Below, piece by piece: positions 22,144 to 34,010 of a stretch of 64,000 bases of DNA; positions within the stretch are counted from its first letter, which is position 1, and every line of letters starts with the position of its first letter. The stretch comes from Peromyscus leucopus (lineage: Eukaryota > Chordata > Mammalia > Rodentia > Cricetidae): NCBI RefSeq assembly GCF_004664715.2, contig NC_051068.1, positions 132,982,101 through 133,046,100 of the forward strand. Direction: 5' to 3'. The notes under the pieces were generated by a model. The model saw nothing but the letters and a program-made list of their open reading frames with translations. It was not told the origin of the DNA and searched no databases. Position numbers and translations under genes: made by a program.

Positions 22144-22238
22144 ACTTATTGATTATACTTTTGAATTGGAAAGTGATCGGCGACAAGTTTTTTGTAATTC
22201 ACCATTGTACCGCTCTAACGGCATACTACTTTGTCTTG
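22144..22238 (+). CDS. TLCD4: TLCD4 coding exon 4, residues 102-133, with the TLC His-His motif
   Basis: Ninety-five bases between a strong polypyrimidine acceptor and a gtgagt donor; phase 1 in, phase 0 out. It encodes a membrane helix (DLLIILLNW, residues 102-110), then KVIGDKFF and His121-His122 followed by [12 protein letters not shown] His pair at this position is a hallmark of TLC domains and is part of the presumed active or lipid-handling site in ceramide synthases. Its function in TLCD4 is unproven. A 15.3-kb intron follows. Confidence 0.95.
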
Positions 22239-22331
22239 GTGAGTACCGGCATTCACAGCAGCCTAGCTAGCAGACAAGGCTGGAGAGAGACGCTTAAGGC
22301 TGAACACAATTCTAAGCCTGTAAGTCTTTTT

Positions 22332-22470
22332 ATTTGTTTGTTTTGAGACAGGTTCTCTCTGTGTAGCTCTGGCTGTCCTGGAACTCACTATGTAGACCAG
22401 GCCGACTTCAAACTCAGAGATCTGCCTGCCTCTGCCTCGGGGCTAAGGGCATGCGCCACCATGCCCAGTA
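22332..22470 (-). repeat. B1 SINE, antisense
   Basis: 'gttttgagacaggttctctc', 'tagctctggctgtcctggaa', 'gccaccatgcccag'. Confidence 0.88.
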
Positions 22471-22607
22471 ATCTGTAAGTCTCAATTCATGGTGGCCGCA
22501 TTCAAATGCATGCAGGGATCACTTTTAAGATAAGTTAACTTGTTTAATAACTAAAATAATAAATTCATATGTATTTTTCTACTAGTGTCGATTTGTTTAG
22601 TTTGGTT

Positions 22608-22680
22608 TTGGTCTTTTGAGATGGGGTGTCATGTAGCGTAGGCTGGCTGAACCTAATCTTGAATTAACACACTCCTCGCC
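22608..22680 (-). repeat. B1 fragment, antisense
   Basis: Only 'tcttttgagatggggtgtca' and 'tagcgtaggctggctgaac' remain recognisable. Confidence 0.5.
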
Positions 22681-22859
22681 TTTCCCTTCACACCAGTTGA
22701 ACCAAATATATATTAAAAGGAAAGGCAGTTCATTGCATTACCATCTTGTCAAGGTGACTTAGGGGTCATATGCATTTCCTTAATGCTTATGGGTTCTTCT
22801 CTTTGTCTTTTTGTAACAGTAATGCTAAATTCATAGTAGGTAGCAGTGAGGCGGAAGGT

Positions 22860-23010
22860 ACCATTAGGGTATTTCTTTTTTGAGAATTTCATGCATGAGT
22901 ATACTGTATTAACATCATTTCTATCCCCCTCCTCTCCCAGCCAACTCCTCCCATGCTCCCTAAACTCTTTGCCTTCCTGCCTCCACCTCTCAAGAGGTGG
23001 AGGGATGACA
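22860..23010 (-). mobile_element. LINE-1 (Lx-type) 3' UTR fragment, antisense
   Basis: 'gagaatttcatgcatgagta' and the pyrimidine-rich 'ccctcctctcccagccaact' are typical of rodent L1 3' UTR read antisense. Short fragment, no coding part. Confidence 0.55.
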
Positions 23011-23572
23011 TGGGCCACCGTTCCTGACTTGGTGTGTCTATTTACTCCTAAACCAAGTCAGGCAAATGACACTAGTTATTTGAATTTCCACTTAAAAATC
23101 CTTAGGACCTTGTAGATGTAACTACTTGTCTTTCTAGATGCATTTGTGGTTTAACAGCCTTGGATATGTATAGATTTCTGTGTGCTGTAGAAAGAATATA
23201 AACTGATAAAGTTAACGGGTCCTTTACGTGCATCTGTAAGCATAGATATTATGAACTGCTGTTCTGTCTTGACCTCTGAAATCATCAGCTTGGTAAATGG
23301 TTGGCTGTGTGTAGATTGGCAAGTTAAATGCTTAATTATATGAGATGAATACTAGTTTCCCCTTTGGACTTTTATGCCTGCTTTTAAAAACCAAATGCAT
23401 GCTGTTGTTTTAAAGGAGAAATTAACGGTTGTCTTATTTGATAAGTAAGACCCATTGCAGTCTTGCTGTTTTAATGGCTCCTTTGCTATATGTTTTACTA
23501 TGAAATATATCTAAATTGAGTCTGTTCATAGCAAAGCAAAATGAGAGAAAAAGAAATGAAAAGATTTTGTTG

Positions 23573-23697
23573 TTGTTGTTTTGAGACAGGGCATCTCTAT
23601 GTAGCCCTGACTGCCCTAGAACTCTATATGTAGTACAGTTGGTCTTGAGCTCGAAGAGATCTGCCTGCCTCTGCTTTCCAAAAACTGGATTAAAGAC
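23573..23697 (-). repeat. B1 SINE, antisense
   Basis: 'ttgttttgagacagggcatc', 'gagatctgcctgcctctgct', 'ggattaaag'. Confidence 0.82.
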
Positions 23698-24744
23698 CCT
23701 GTTTTTGAACAGTCTGCAACCAGAGTTTAGGGCAGAAATATCAGCTCTCACAGCCCAGTCAGATCATTTAACAACACCAATGGAAAAGATCAGTGATGGT
23801 GAAAAACAGGAAGGAGATGTCATTGATCCGGAGAGGAATGGATGCCCCGAGTTCATCTTCAGATTGCTGACATGAGCTTCAGTTTTAAACAAAGGAAGAC
23901 TCAGGGCAGGACTGTAGTGTGACTAGGCAGTCCTGGTCAAGGTATAGCCCTTTATTTAGATCACTTGCAGGAGCTGGTCCTGCAAGCTGGTCCACTGAGA
24001 AGTATTCATCCTCACTGTTGAGAGGACTAATCTGGTTACTCGAAGATGATTTCTCCTGCTCAGGGTGGCCTCAATATCATCACCCCTGCCTTCAGTGGGT
24101 GGGGGTCTGTCTTAGACTTGGCTGTCACTCTGGGGTAGTTTCAGTCCCTCTTTTTAAGGTCCTGTTGATCCGAAATCCAAGGTGACTGCAAGTTTAGGAT
24201 AATGACGGAGACCTGTGGGTGTCTTTGGGATCCTGGTGCTTTGTGAAATGCCTGAGGAGACAGAAGGAAAATGAAGGCAGAGGTGCCAGGTCGTCACTGT
24301 GCTCTTAGTTATCTTGTGGACCCAAGGAAGGAGTCAGGGCTTTTTAGCAAAAGTAGTTTCTAAGTGTCTGCTATTAATAATCTTACACTTCTTTGACTAT
24401 ACAAAGGGTTTTTCCCCATGCAGTGAACTCACAGCCCATTCTGTTATTCTAAAATAAGAATTCCTTTTTCTGGAGTAAAATGTTACAAAATTCTTATTTA
24501 TAAGAATCATTATTTAAAAGCACTTTGACTTGACATGTCTGCCACTGTCTAAAGATCTTTTTACTTAAATGATCTTGTTATTGGAAGTAAATAAAAAAGC
24601 AGGAGTAGTAGAAGCAGGTTTCCTCCAGGTTTTAAATATATCCTCTAGTGAAGGAATGGTTTGAATAGCAAGATGTGGATTCAAGATATTACAGGATATA
24701 CTTAGGAATTCTAAAAACACTTATATATACCTATATATTTATAC
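23698..24744. other. Coding intron 4, unassigned part
   Basis: No element recognised. Open frames up to 88 codons show no family resemblance. Confidence 0.45.
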
Positions 24745-24921
24745 ATATGAATGTTTTACCTATATGTATGTATGTGTACCGCATGCATGCCTGGTGCTCA
24801 GGGAAGTCAGGCAGGAGTTACAGACAGTTGTGAGCCACCGTGTGGGTGCTAATAATTGAACCTAGATCCTCTGCAAGAGCAGCAAGTGTTCTTAACCATT
24901 GAGCCATCTCTCCAACCCTTA
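24745..24921 (-). repeat. B2/B3-type SINE, antisense
   Basis: 'gtgagccaccgtgtgggtgc', 'agcaagtgttcttaaccatt', 'gagccatctctccaaccc'. Confidence 0.9.
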
Positions 24922-24944
24922 TACCTGGGTTTTTCAATGCCCTT

Positions 24945-25262
24945 GTGCATGTGTCTGTACATGCTGTATGTTTGTGTGTATATGTGTGTGCATGTAGGTG
25001 TGCACATGCCTGTGGAGGTCAGAGGTGCTAACCCCTTGGTTTTTGAGACGGCATCTCTCACTGGCCTGGAACTCACCAAGTAGGTGAGCCTGGCCCTTGA
25101 GCCCTTGGGATGCACCTGTCTCTTTGCCTCCCCAGAGCTGGGATTCTAAGTTCGGTGCCATCCATCGGGCCTGGCTTTTGTATGTATGGGTGCTAGGTAT
25201 TGAGTTCAGCTCCTCCTGTTTGCAGTGTCAGCACTTTACCGGCTGAGCTTCTCCCCAGCCCT
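24945..25262 (-). repeat. Composite SINE, antisense (B3-like with B1-like middle)
   Basis: CA/TG-rich 3' part and 'gcctgtggaggtcagaggtg', then a B1-like block ('tttgagacggcatctctcac', 'cccagagctgggattctaag'), then an ID/B4-like end ('taccggctgagcttctcccc'). Either a B1 landed in a B3 or this is one composite family. Confidence 0.65.
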
Positions 25263-25492
25263 GGGTTAGATAATATTTTCAACACTCCTTTTGCACCTCC
25301 CTCTACCACATTTACTAGATTAATTTTTTTTTCTACCAGAGTAATTTAAATCTCAGGAATGCTGCTTCTGTCTGCATAGAGAGACAAACAGGTGACAGCT
25401 TTTTAAGCTCAGCTTTCACCATGCTAAAGGATGTTGATCAGCAAGGGAAGAGAGACAGGTTATCTCTTACTGTGTGGATGTGGGTTGATTTA

Positions 25493-25835
25493 TGTAGCTG
25501 GAGTTTTCTCCAGCCCCGCTCGGGCCCACAGCCGCTCAGACCTAAGTGAACACACAGAGACTTATATTACTTATGAACTTGCTATCTAGTTCTCATATCT
25601 TAAATTAACTCCTTTCTATTCATCTATAAGTTGCCACGTGGATTGTGGCTTACCCATACATCTTGCTTCTCATGGTGGCAGTGGCTGGCAGCATCTCCTG
25701 ACTCAGCCTTCTACTTCCCAGAATTCTCTTCTCTGCTTATCCTGCCTGTACTATACTTCCTGCCTGGTCACTGGCCAATCAGCATTTTATTTATCAGTCA
25801 ACACATTCACAGCATACAGAAAGACATCCCCAGCA
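25493..25835 (-). mobile_element. Solo LTR, MYS-like class II ERV, 6-bp TSD
   Basis: A 343-bp unit beginning TGTAGC and ending CAGCA, flanked on both sides by 'gattta' (25487-25492 and 25836-25841). A perfect 6-bp duplication is usual for ERVK-type integration. It shares 'ggccaatcagcattttattt'-type sequence with the LTRs at 49442 and 62226. No internal retroviral region, so this is an LTR-LTR recombination product. The family name is inferred and orientation is relative to the 62226 copy. Confidence 0.75.
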
Positions 25836-25859
25836 GATTTATGCTTTAATACATTTAAA

Positions 25860-26046
25860 AATATATGTATCTATTTATTTTATGTGTGGGGGTGTTTTGT
25901 GTCATGTATGTCTGTGCACTATATATGTGCTTGGTGTCCTTGGAGACCAGATGAGGCATCAGATTCCCCAAGAACTGTAGTTACAGATGGTTGTGATCCA
26001 CCATGTGGGTGCTTGGGGTCGAACCTGTGCCTATCTCTTCAGGCCC
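25860..26046 (-). repeat. B2/B3-type SINE, antisense
   Basis: 'tgatccaccatgtgggtgct', 'ccttggagaccagatgaggc', ending 'ctatctcttcaggccc'. Confidence 0.85.
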
Positions 26047-26071
26047 TTAATGCATTTTTTTAAAATTTGTT

Positions 26072-26214
26072 TTTCAAGACAGGGTTTCTCTGTGCAGCTT
26101 TGCGCCTTTCCTGGATCTCACTCCTTAGACTAGGCTGGCCTCGAACTCACAGAGATCCACCTGCTTGTGCCAACCGAGTGCTGGATTAAAGGCATGCACC
26201 ACCACTGCCCGGCT
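26072..26214 (-). repeat. B1 SINE, antisense, cricetid-type variant
   Basis: Contains 'tgcagctttgcgcctttcct', the variant used here to suggest a cricetid host, followed by 'aggctggcctcgaactcaca' and 'caccaccactgcccggc'. Confidence 0.92.
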
Positions 26215-26769
26215 TAATGCATTTTTTAAAGGACACTTCCCATACTGTAGCTGCCTATCCTGATTTCCTTGGTATGCTCAGTTTTTTTTTTCTTCTTATG
26301 ATTCAACGTGCTCAGTTTCTCTTTTCTTATGACTCGCTGCATGGTCCAGCCAAACCACACCTGCGTATAATTAGTTACGGTTTTTCCCGAAAACATGTAA
26401 ACCTGAAAATCATATTGTGTGCATGCATCATTCTCAACTCTGCATTGTTGCAGGGCCCTGGTGTCTAATTATTAAACCAGTCTGCTGCAGTTTAGGGAGA
26501 AACTTTGGTTTCTGGTGGGTCTTCATGAATTTATTTAAAAGTATTGATTGCAGTGTGGTGTCTGAAGGGTCAGAATTTCTGTGCAGACTCCTTTTCTTTG
26601 TTTCATGTTTTACCCCAGTTTCTGTGTTTTAAAAATACTTTTAAGCAGTTGTGTATGAAGTCCTATTGAAAGTGGAAGACTTTGTTGCGCCACGCTCACT
26701 GAAGTGGTAGTTTTCCATAGACATTAAGGATTAGGAAAATATTGGCCCTTTTTTATAACATTCGCAGAA
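26215..26769. other. Coding intron 4, unassigned part
   Basis: Nothing recognised. Confidence 0.5.
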
Positions 26770-26959
26770 ATTTCCAGGGGTTGGAGAGCTGTTGCCCAGT
26801 AAGCATGGGGACCTGAGCTTGATCCTCAGCTCTTGTGTAAAAAGTAGACATGGCAGCTCACACTTATCATCCTGTACTGGGGAGGTGGAGCCAAGTGAGT
26901 CCTCCAACCACCTAGTTAGCCAAATAGGCATGTTCCAGACCAGCGGAAGACACTGTCTC

Positions 26960-26991
<32 letters not shown>

Positions 26992-27110
26992 GGGGGATTG
27001 TAACTGCAGAAAACATTGACCTCAAGCCTATGTATGCATGAACCTGGACACCTGCACACACACATGCATGGACATGCAAACATACACACAGCATAAATAG
27101 CTCCATACCA
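26770..27110 (+). repeat. Composite SINE (tRNA head, B1-like middle, internal poly-A)
   Basis: Head 'ggggttggagagctgttgcc', B1-like 'catgttccagaccagcggaa', a pure A run at about 26965-26991, then a CA-rich B3-like tail. Similar in design to the one at 10200. Confidence 0.6.
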
Positions 27111-27197
27111 GTGCCATGAAATAAATGCCACTCACTAATCTTTTATGGTTAATGGAGTTAGGAAGCAAAATCTTTATTTTAAAAAGGTTTTGGTTTT

Positions 27198-27308
27198 GGG
27201 GGACAGGGTTTCAGTCTGTAAGCCTGACTGTTCTGGAATGTGCTATGTAGCCCAGGCTGGCTGAACTCACAGAGACCTGCCTGCCTCTACCTCCTAAGTA
27301 CGTGTGGG
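27198..27308 (-). repeat. B1 SINE, antisense, diverged
   Basis: 'ggggacagggtttcagtctg' and 'gcccaggctggctgaactca'. Confidence 0.75.
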
Positions 27309-28789
27309 ATCTTCTTAAGCTGAATTTGGCAAAGTAGATCATTCTTCTTTCAGAGTGGCAGGGCAGTTTGGGTGGTTCCCTAGCTCCAGTTTCTTCTAGT
27401 CTGGAGTCTCCCGAAGGCATTAGTGGCTGGGTGAGAGTCTCCTGCAGGCATCTATGAGAGTTGTTAAACCATTGATTGTCCTGATAGCCGTAGAAAAAGT
27501 GGTCACCTGATTGACAGCTCCCATTGCCTCTTCAAAAATGGCAGGTGAAAGTTTTCATTGTCACCATCTCATAGTCAACCTGTTAAGAGTTTCGGCAATG
27601 ACATTCACAGTCTTGGCCGACTCTGGAACTGAAGGCGACAGCAGTGTCTCCCGATCCAGGCTTCTTCTCTACCTACCTCTCCTGGTGAAGCCGTTCAGTT
27701 TCCACTCAGGGCAGTTGCTGCCGTGGTCAAGCTGCCAAGCTGCTTACAGTGATAGCTCCAGTCATTTAAAAGGAAAGATTGTGAATGCATTTAGCAATTT
27801 TCTTCAGCAAGCTTGAAAAAAAGTTCTTAACTTCTAGCCACTAAATAACGTTAGCCTGGGCCTCCTGAGCTGTCTCAGGGTTTGGTATATGATGATAAAA
27901 AACAAAACAAAACAACTGTTAACCAAGAAGACCGAAATGTGCATCCTGCTCAGTATTTTACTCTTAAAGTAGATTTTCCTAAAAGCAAGCTTATCATGAC
28001 TCCACTTATTTGAGATGCCTAGAGTAACTAAGTCCAGGTTCTGGAGTAGTGGTGATGGTTGCATTACAGTATGAATGTTCTTAATGTCACTGACTCTACA
28101 CTTCTAAAACCTTCATGATGTGGATATTTTATCACAATAAATTAAGAAAGCTTATTTATGAGAAGTTTGGAGAAAAACTACTGTGTTGGACAACATATTA
28201 TATTTTTAAATAAAGCTACATACTAGAATGATAAACCTAAAGAAATGAGCTTAAATTTGCATTTAGATTTAATAACTTGTAAAAGAGAGAAATACCCTGG
28301 AGGTAGTCATTGACCGCATTTCACTTCTGTCCATAGTATCTATCACCTGAAAATGAAAGCGGTTTTCAGATTGAGGCATCACCAGGAAAGGCTCAGTTTC
28401 AGTTAGAAAACGTTCTAATTTGCCTGGTCAGAGCACACCCAAGGTAGCCCTTAGCTGGAGCCCCTAATCTTGCATACGTTCAGGGGAGAAATATTCAGGG
28501 GAGCAGCCAGTTGACTGTAGAGGCAAGATTAGATTAGGACCCAGAAATGAAAGCCTGAAAAGGAGAAGTAGTTAGAGGACACTTGGAAATGTCCAAGGAC
28601 TGGGAAGTGGGAGAGGGAGGAGGTTTACCCTGGCTAAGCCAGACTTTGCAACCAAAGCTGATGTGAATGGTCATGCTAAAGTACCTGGAACTAAGGTGTG
28701 GAGGGGGTGGAGGGGCGGTTGTCTCAGGTGAGGAGGGTGTGGATCATAGAGCCTGGGGTTTCCACTGGGGAACTAATGGAGAGACAGCC
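27309..28789. other. Coding intron 4, unassigned part with a possible coding relic
   Basis: No SINE recognised. On the - strand one frame is open from about 27531 down through 27310 (about 74 codons), continuing into the B1. Its composition looks coding-like, but I do not recognise the protein. The rest of the interval has no feature I can name. Confidence 0.35.
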
Positions 28790-28905
28790 AGGAGTGGTGG
28801 TGCATGCCAGGAATCCCAGCATCCTGTTGGCTAGGGCAGGAGAACACCGAGTTTGAGCCAGCCTGTGCTACAGTATAGCAAGACCCTTTCTCAATAATGA
28901 AGTAA
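28790..28905 (+). repeat. B1 SINE, sense
   Basis: 'gccaggagtggtggtgcatg' through 'caagaccctttctcaataat'. Confidence 0.82.
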
Positions 28906-29208
28906 ACAGTTAAGTAACCAATGATAAGTCAGTAATACCACAGTAACTTAGAGAATGAAAAGACGTTTCATTAGCTTCTTTCTTCCTCCAAACATAGATA
29001 TTTATAAAAACATTTTCTGAGTTTGTAGAAATTTATCCTTTCGTGTGTTCTCTAGGGTTCTTTCTCCAGGGCTAAGTATTGGCTGTACTTGACTCGTGTT
29101 ATTACAGTTGGTGTATATCACACTTATACACATATATACCTTTCTGAATTTTCTGAGAGCTTTTGAGAGATGTTGGACTAAACTAGGCCTCTAAAAATAC
29201 TCATATTG

Positions 29209-29323
29209 GGCTAGGTGTGGTGGCCCATGTTCTTTAATCCCAGCACTCGGAGGCAGAGGCAGGCAGAACTCTGTGAGTTCAATACCAGCTAGAGCTACAC
29301 AGTGAGATCCTGGCACAGCAAAA
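29209..29323 (+). repeat. B1 SINE, sense
   Basis: 'ctaggtgtggtggcccatgt', 'cccagcactcggaggcagag', short 3' end. Confidence 0.85.
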
Positions 29324-29624
29324 ATTTATATTTAGATTGGCAGGAAAAAGTCGAGAAGGTCAGAAGACCATGTGGAGAGAGTCCTTGGAAGAAGACATCC
29401 CCTCTTCCTAGGGATAGCCAGGAGTTGGGCTGGCAGGAAACGGGGTTTGTGGGGGCAAAGTAGGGGTGCACATTTGGGTAAGATGCAGCCACCCAAGGGA
29501 TAGAGTGGAAGTTCTAATTTAACATGTTATGTATTTTTACAGTTCATAAAATGGTTGTAGGATCTGTAGCCAGAGAACTTGATAGAGCTGGCAAGCTGGT
29601 GATGCTATGCAAAAAAGAAATCAG

Positions 29625-29775
29625 AACCAGGAGTGGTGGTGGCTCACGCCTGTAATCCCAGCACTTGGGAAGCAGAGGCAGCAGATCTCCTGAGTTCGAG
29701 GCCAGCTTGGTCTGTAGGATGAGTTCCAGGACAGCCAAAACTACACAAAGAAACCCTGTGTCAGAAAGCAAGTGG
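29625..29775 (+). repeat. B1 SINE, sense
   Basis: 'ggctcacgcctgtaatccca', 'gagttcgaggccagcttggt', 'ctacacaaagaaaccctgtg'. Its tail leads straight into the purine repeat that follows. Confidence 0.9.
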
Positions 29776-29834
29776 GGGGGGAGAGAGAGAGAGAGAGGGA
29801 GGGAGGGAGGGAGGGAGGGAGGGAGGGAGGGAGG

Positions 29835-29902
<68 letters not shown>

Positions 29903-29903
29903 G
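29776..29903. repeat. (GGGA)n and (GA)n purine tract
   Basis: About 125 bases of nearly pure purine on +, with GA, then GGGA, then GA sections. Confidence 0.97.
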
Positions 29904-30809
29904 TTAGAATGGGGGAGGATATTCTTAGCAGGTTTCATGCAGCTGGCAGGTGCTGAAGGCTCTCTGATGGGACCCAGTGAGACCTGTAAAACAGCACCAG
30001 TGTGTGGTTGGTTCCTCGTTGGTTCCTCAGAGAGGTTTCAGCTTCCTGCACCTGGCAGGTTTTTCTAAAAAGGATGTTTGCAGGAGACCTGGGGAGGAAG
30101 CAGGGCTTCTCCTGCCCCAGCTGTGGAGCACACAGAACGTAGATACCACAGTACTCCAGCAATCAAGTGAGTGGCCAGTGGCAACCCAGTTCAAAGAGGA
30201 GGAGGTAGCATTTCCACCCTTGCTGGGAGGAGCCTGCATGTCCCAGAGAGAAGGAATCGTGATGTCCATTTTCAGAGATTGCTCTGTCTTGGTCTGCCGG
30301 TGTTAGATAACGTGCAATGGAAAGGTTTTAACCCTGTGTTTCTAACTGGCTTTTCTGCAGAGGTGAGTGAGCTCTTGGCCTCAGAGGTGAGGCTCCTGTT
30401 TCGGGCAAGATTCAAGCTCAGGAAAAAAGTGTCAACTGCTGTGCCAGGCTTTGTGGACAACAAGGCATAGGATTATAGGTACTTGGCAGGTTCTGGTCAT
30501 TGTAACAGACAAGCTGAGAGATCTGTGGCAAAACTGACCTCACTGGGAGTTAAAGGGTCAGGAGGAAACTTTGCTAGAGGAAACGCAGCAGATTCTCCTG
30601 GAAAACACTGTATGGTATGGTGGAGGTGCTTGTAAGCCATCGTTAACCACAGCCAAGGGAGCTAGCTCCTTGGCACACAAACATCCCAAGCATCTCGGTT
30701 TGCTATGTGCTGGACTCACCTGCAGGCCTGTGAAGACACAGATGACTGGTCTCTAGCTCCGGGGTTGCAGAGTCAGTACGTGTGGGATCAGGCTCAAGAA
30801 TATGCATAT
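29904..30809. other. Coding intron 4, unassigned part
   Basis: GC-moderate, no transposon recognised. Several overlapping open frames (up to 109 codons) lie on both strands with no known homology and no clear splice-site pairing. Confidence 0.4.
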
Positions 30810-31440
30810 CCAGGCTTGGGGAGATGGCTCAGGGGCAAAGTGTTTGCTGTGTAAGCGTTAGGACCTGAGTTCGGATCCCCAGGCCCCATGTAAAAGCCTG
30901 ACTTGGCGATGTGAATCTGTTACTCCAGTGTCGGAGGGAGGGAGATAATCAGATTCTAGAAGGTAAACTCTAGGTTCAGTGAGAGACAGAGAGGGACAGT
31001 GGGAGACAGGTGATGTCCACCTCTGGTCTCCACAAGCACAGGCATAGGTGAGTACATCCTCACACACTCATTGAGACACATGCATAGAACACATGAACAT
31101 TAAAGAAAATAAGAGGGGTCGTTGAGATGGCTTGACAGGTCGAGGCACTTGCTGTTCAAGCCTGAGACCGTCTCTAGATCCTACAACATGGTGGAAGGAG
31201 AGAAGTGATTTTAACAGCATTGTCCACTGCCTTCCATCCATGCCATGCTCCACATGCATCCCCAGACAGCCATACTCACACACAGTGATGATACTTCAAA
31301 AACAAACAAAAAACCAGGGCTGGAGAGATGGCTCAGCAGTTGGGAGCACTGTCTGTAATCCAGCTCAAAGTGATTTGACACCCTCATACAGACATAAATG
31401 CAGGCAAAACACCAATGCATGTAAAATAAAAAGAAATAAA
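30810..31440 (+). repeat. Three consecutive tRNA-derived SINEs
   Basis: Three same-strand heads are visible: 'ggggagatggctcaggggca' near 30818, 'gttgagatggcttgacaggt' near 31122 and 'ggctggagagatggctcagc' near 31319. Each is followed by a CA-rich, A-rich 3' end. The second starts where the first one's A tail ends, suggesting serial insertion into A tails. Confidence 0.8.
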
Positions 31441-31868
31441 CCATGAAATCAAACCCCGTGCATCTCCATCAGGTTCCCAGGCCCTCCATTCCAAGCACCG
31501 TACTTTGGAGCTGCTGGAACCAAACGAGAGAGTGGAGATTTCCTTGGGAGGACAGAATATAAAAGGCCTCAGCTTTTCTTTAATGTGGAGAATTTGCACG
31601 TTGGGTGAATATGGTTAGAGAAAGATGTTTTCCAATGTACTATTTTTAGCAGTAACATGATATTTAAAGGACATCATAAAGTTATGTTGCCTCTGGTACT
31701 AATTTGGTGCCTTGGTTAACAGCCACATTTTATTCTATGACGCTATGAAAGGAGTTGGAGGAAGTGATCAGCAGCTGTTTTCAATGTAATGTATTTCCTG
31801 AACATACTTTTGAGCTTACCATTAACCAGTAAATTAAAATTAAAAATTAAAAAAATTGTTTCATTATT

Positions 31869-31932
31869 GAAAGAAAGGAAGGAAGGAAGGAAGAAAGAAA
31901 GAAAGAAAAAAAAAAGAAAGAATGAATGAATG
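31869..31932. repeat. (GGAA)n/(GAAA)n/(GAAT)n purine tract
   Basis: Tetranucleotide purine units. Confidence 0.95.
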
Positions 31933-31938
31933 AATTAG

Positions 31939-32168
31939 GGTCAGCTGGAGAGATGGCTCAGCTGTTAAGAGCACTGACTGTTCTTCCAGAGGACCTGGTT
32001 CAATTCCCAGCATCTATATGGCAGCTCATAACTGTAACTCCAGTCCCAGGAGATCTGTCGCCTTCTTCTGGCCTCACTGGCACCAGGCACACATGTGATG
32101 CACATATATACTTGTAGGCAAAACACCCATACACATAAGTAAACCAGTCAATAAAGAAAAACTTTTAA
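31939..32168 (+). repeat. B2/B3-type SINE, well preserved
   Basis: 'ctggagagatggctcagctg', 'ttccagaggacctggttcaa', 'ggcaccaggcacacatgtga' and an AATAAAGAAAAA tail. Confidence 0.93.
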
Positions 32169-32521
32169 AAACCCACAAATTTTAGCAGTGGCTCTTACCT
32201 TTAGGCAAGCTGTGTTTTGGAGGACACAGGAAGTCATTTGTCAAGGAAGTTGGTATACTTTTGAAACATATAAGGTCATAAGATTTTGTAGATGTCTGGT
32301 TAGTCACATTCTGTAAACATTGAACATAATTGTGTCACGTGCTACAGCCTTAAAACACCTGACCCAAAGAAGAAGAAAGCTGTTAGTGAAAAACAGATTG
32401 GACGAAGAGCTGCCCTTAGCCAAGGGGAGAAAGATGATGTTGTGAGTGAGGAAATTTACCCTACAAAACAAGAACGCGTGCTTATTGTACTTGTGAGTCC
32501 ACTGTAGTGAGGAATAACTCA

Positions 32522-32630
32522 GCGAGACGTGGCGGCACACGTTTACAGTCCCTGCACTTGGAGGTCGAGCCACGAGGATCACAGGTGAGGGCTAGCCTCG
32601 GGTATATAGTGAGACTCTGTCTCAAAACAA
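32522..32630 (+). repeat. B1 SINE, sense
   Basis: 'gacgtggcggcacacgttta' to 'gtgagactctgtctcaaaac'. Confidence 0.85.
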
Positions 32631-32919
32631 AACAAGAAGTGGGGTGAGCAGAGGCAGACAGAGAGACAGAGAAACAACCATAAAATAGAGGGATTGTTGT
32701 AACAAAATATTTCTAAGACTTTTGTATCCGGTTCAAGTGAGAATCCCATTAAAAATAACTTTTTTCTTTGCATAATTTACCCCAAGACTTACAGATATAG
32801 TTTCAAAGTTGCTTTAATTCAGTACAGAACTTATAGAAATTCAGTTTCTTGTTTCATTTGGATGATGAACAATTAAAACAGTGTTCTTCTAATCTCTTTT
32901 TTCTTTAAAAACACATTGT

Positions 32920-33020
32920 TTTCTTTTGACACAGGGACTTGATATGTAGTGTAGTTTGGCTAGAACTCAGGATCTTCCTAAGTGCTAGGAAATAGATGTG
33001 TGCCAAGACGCTGAGAGTCA
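32920..33020 (-). repeat. B1 fragment, antisense
   Basis: 'ttttgacacagggacttgat' and 'ctaagtgctaggaaatagat'; heavily diverged. Confidence 0.5.
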
Positions 33021-33054
33021 ACCTGCTTTTAAATCGAATACTCCAACTAATTGA

Positions 33055-33280
33055 CTTTTAAAGGATTTATTATTTTTTTTTATATGTATGTGTGAGTATG
33101 CCTTAGTGTATGTGTGGTGCATCATGTGGGTGCCTGGTACTTGCAGAGACCAGAGAGGATGTCAGGTTCCCTGGAACTAGTGTTACAAGTGGTTATGAGC
33201 TGCCATGTGTGTGCTGGGAGCCAAATCCACATCTTCAAGAGTAGCAAGTTCTCTTTACTGCTGAGCCATCTCTCCAACCC
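33055..33280 (-). repeat. B2/B3-type SINE, antisense
   Basis: 'taaaggatttattatttttt', 'gatgtcaggttccctggaac', 'gagccatctctccaacccc'. 33281-34010 beyond it holds nothing recognised. Confidence 0.9.
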
Positions 33281-34010
33281 CTCTAAGCAATTCTTCTGGA
33301 CAGATTCATCTGTGCTTTTAAGAAGTCACCACAATTTTTCTTATTAAGAATACACATAAAATATGCATGAACTTGCAATGTGAGTAGCAATTTGTTTCCT
33401 GTTATTTTTAAAGTGCTTCTTCATGCTGTGCAAAGTAGAGAGGTCAGGCTGTTCTGTTTTTCATCCTTGTGTTTCCTAGCTGTAAATGTGACTTCTATTA
33501 TGTATGAAAATGAATTTATAGTAAAACAAAAATGAGTGTGACTTACCCAAGGAAGATGTGCCTCTGAAAATCCTACATCCCAGGAAACCCATGCCATGAT
33601 GGGAAACTATCCATGGCAACTCTGATTTACGGTTTCTAATAATGGATCATTCATCACTGGGACTTTCTGATGCAACTGAAGTATGTTGTAATTGTGAACA
33701 GCAATAGTCCCTCATAGACTTTGGGTGTTGGACTGACAGTTGTGATTTGCACTGTTTAATCTATAAGGTTGAATTTTCTAGAGTGACTGTATTTTCTCAG
33801 AGTTTATGTAATGAAAATGAGATGGCTTATGATACTACTAGAATGCCCAGACATCACTGATAAAAGAAGGTCATCATTCTTGTATATGGAAAAATATATA
33901 CTATTAATAGGCAGATAGAAAGACTCATAACATTGAATTAAAGAGAAAAATAGTCAAAACAGAAATACTATGTAATATGCAGGAAAAGAATTGGGGATTC
34001 CACATTAGTA

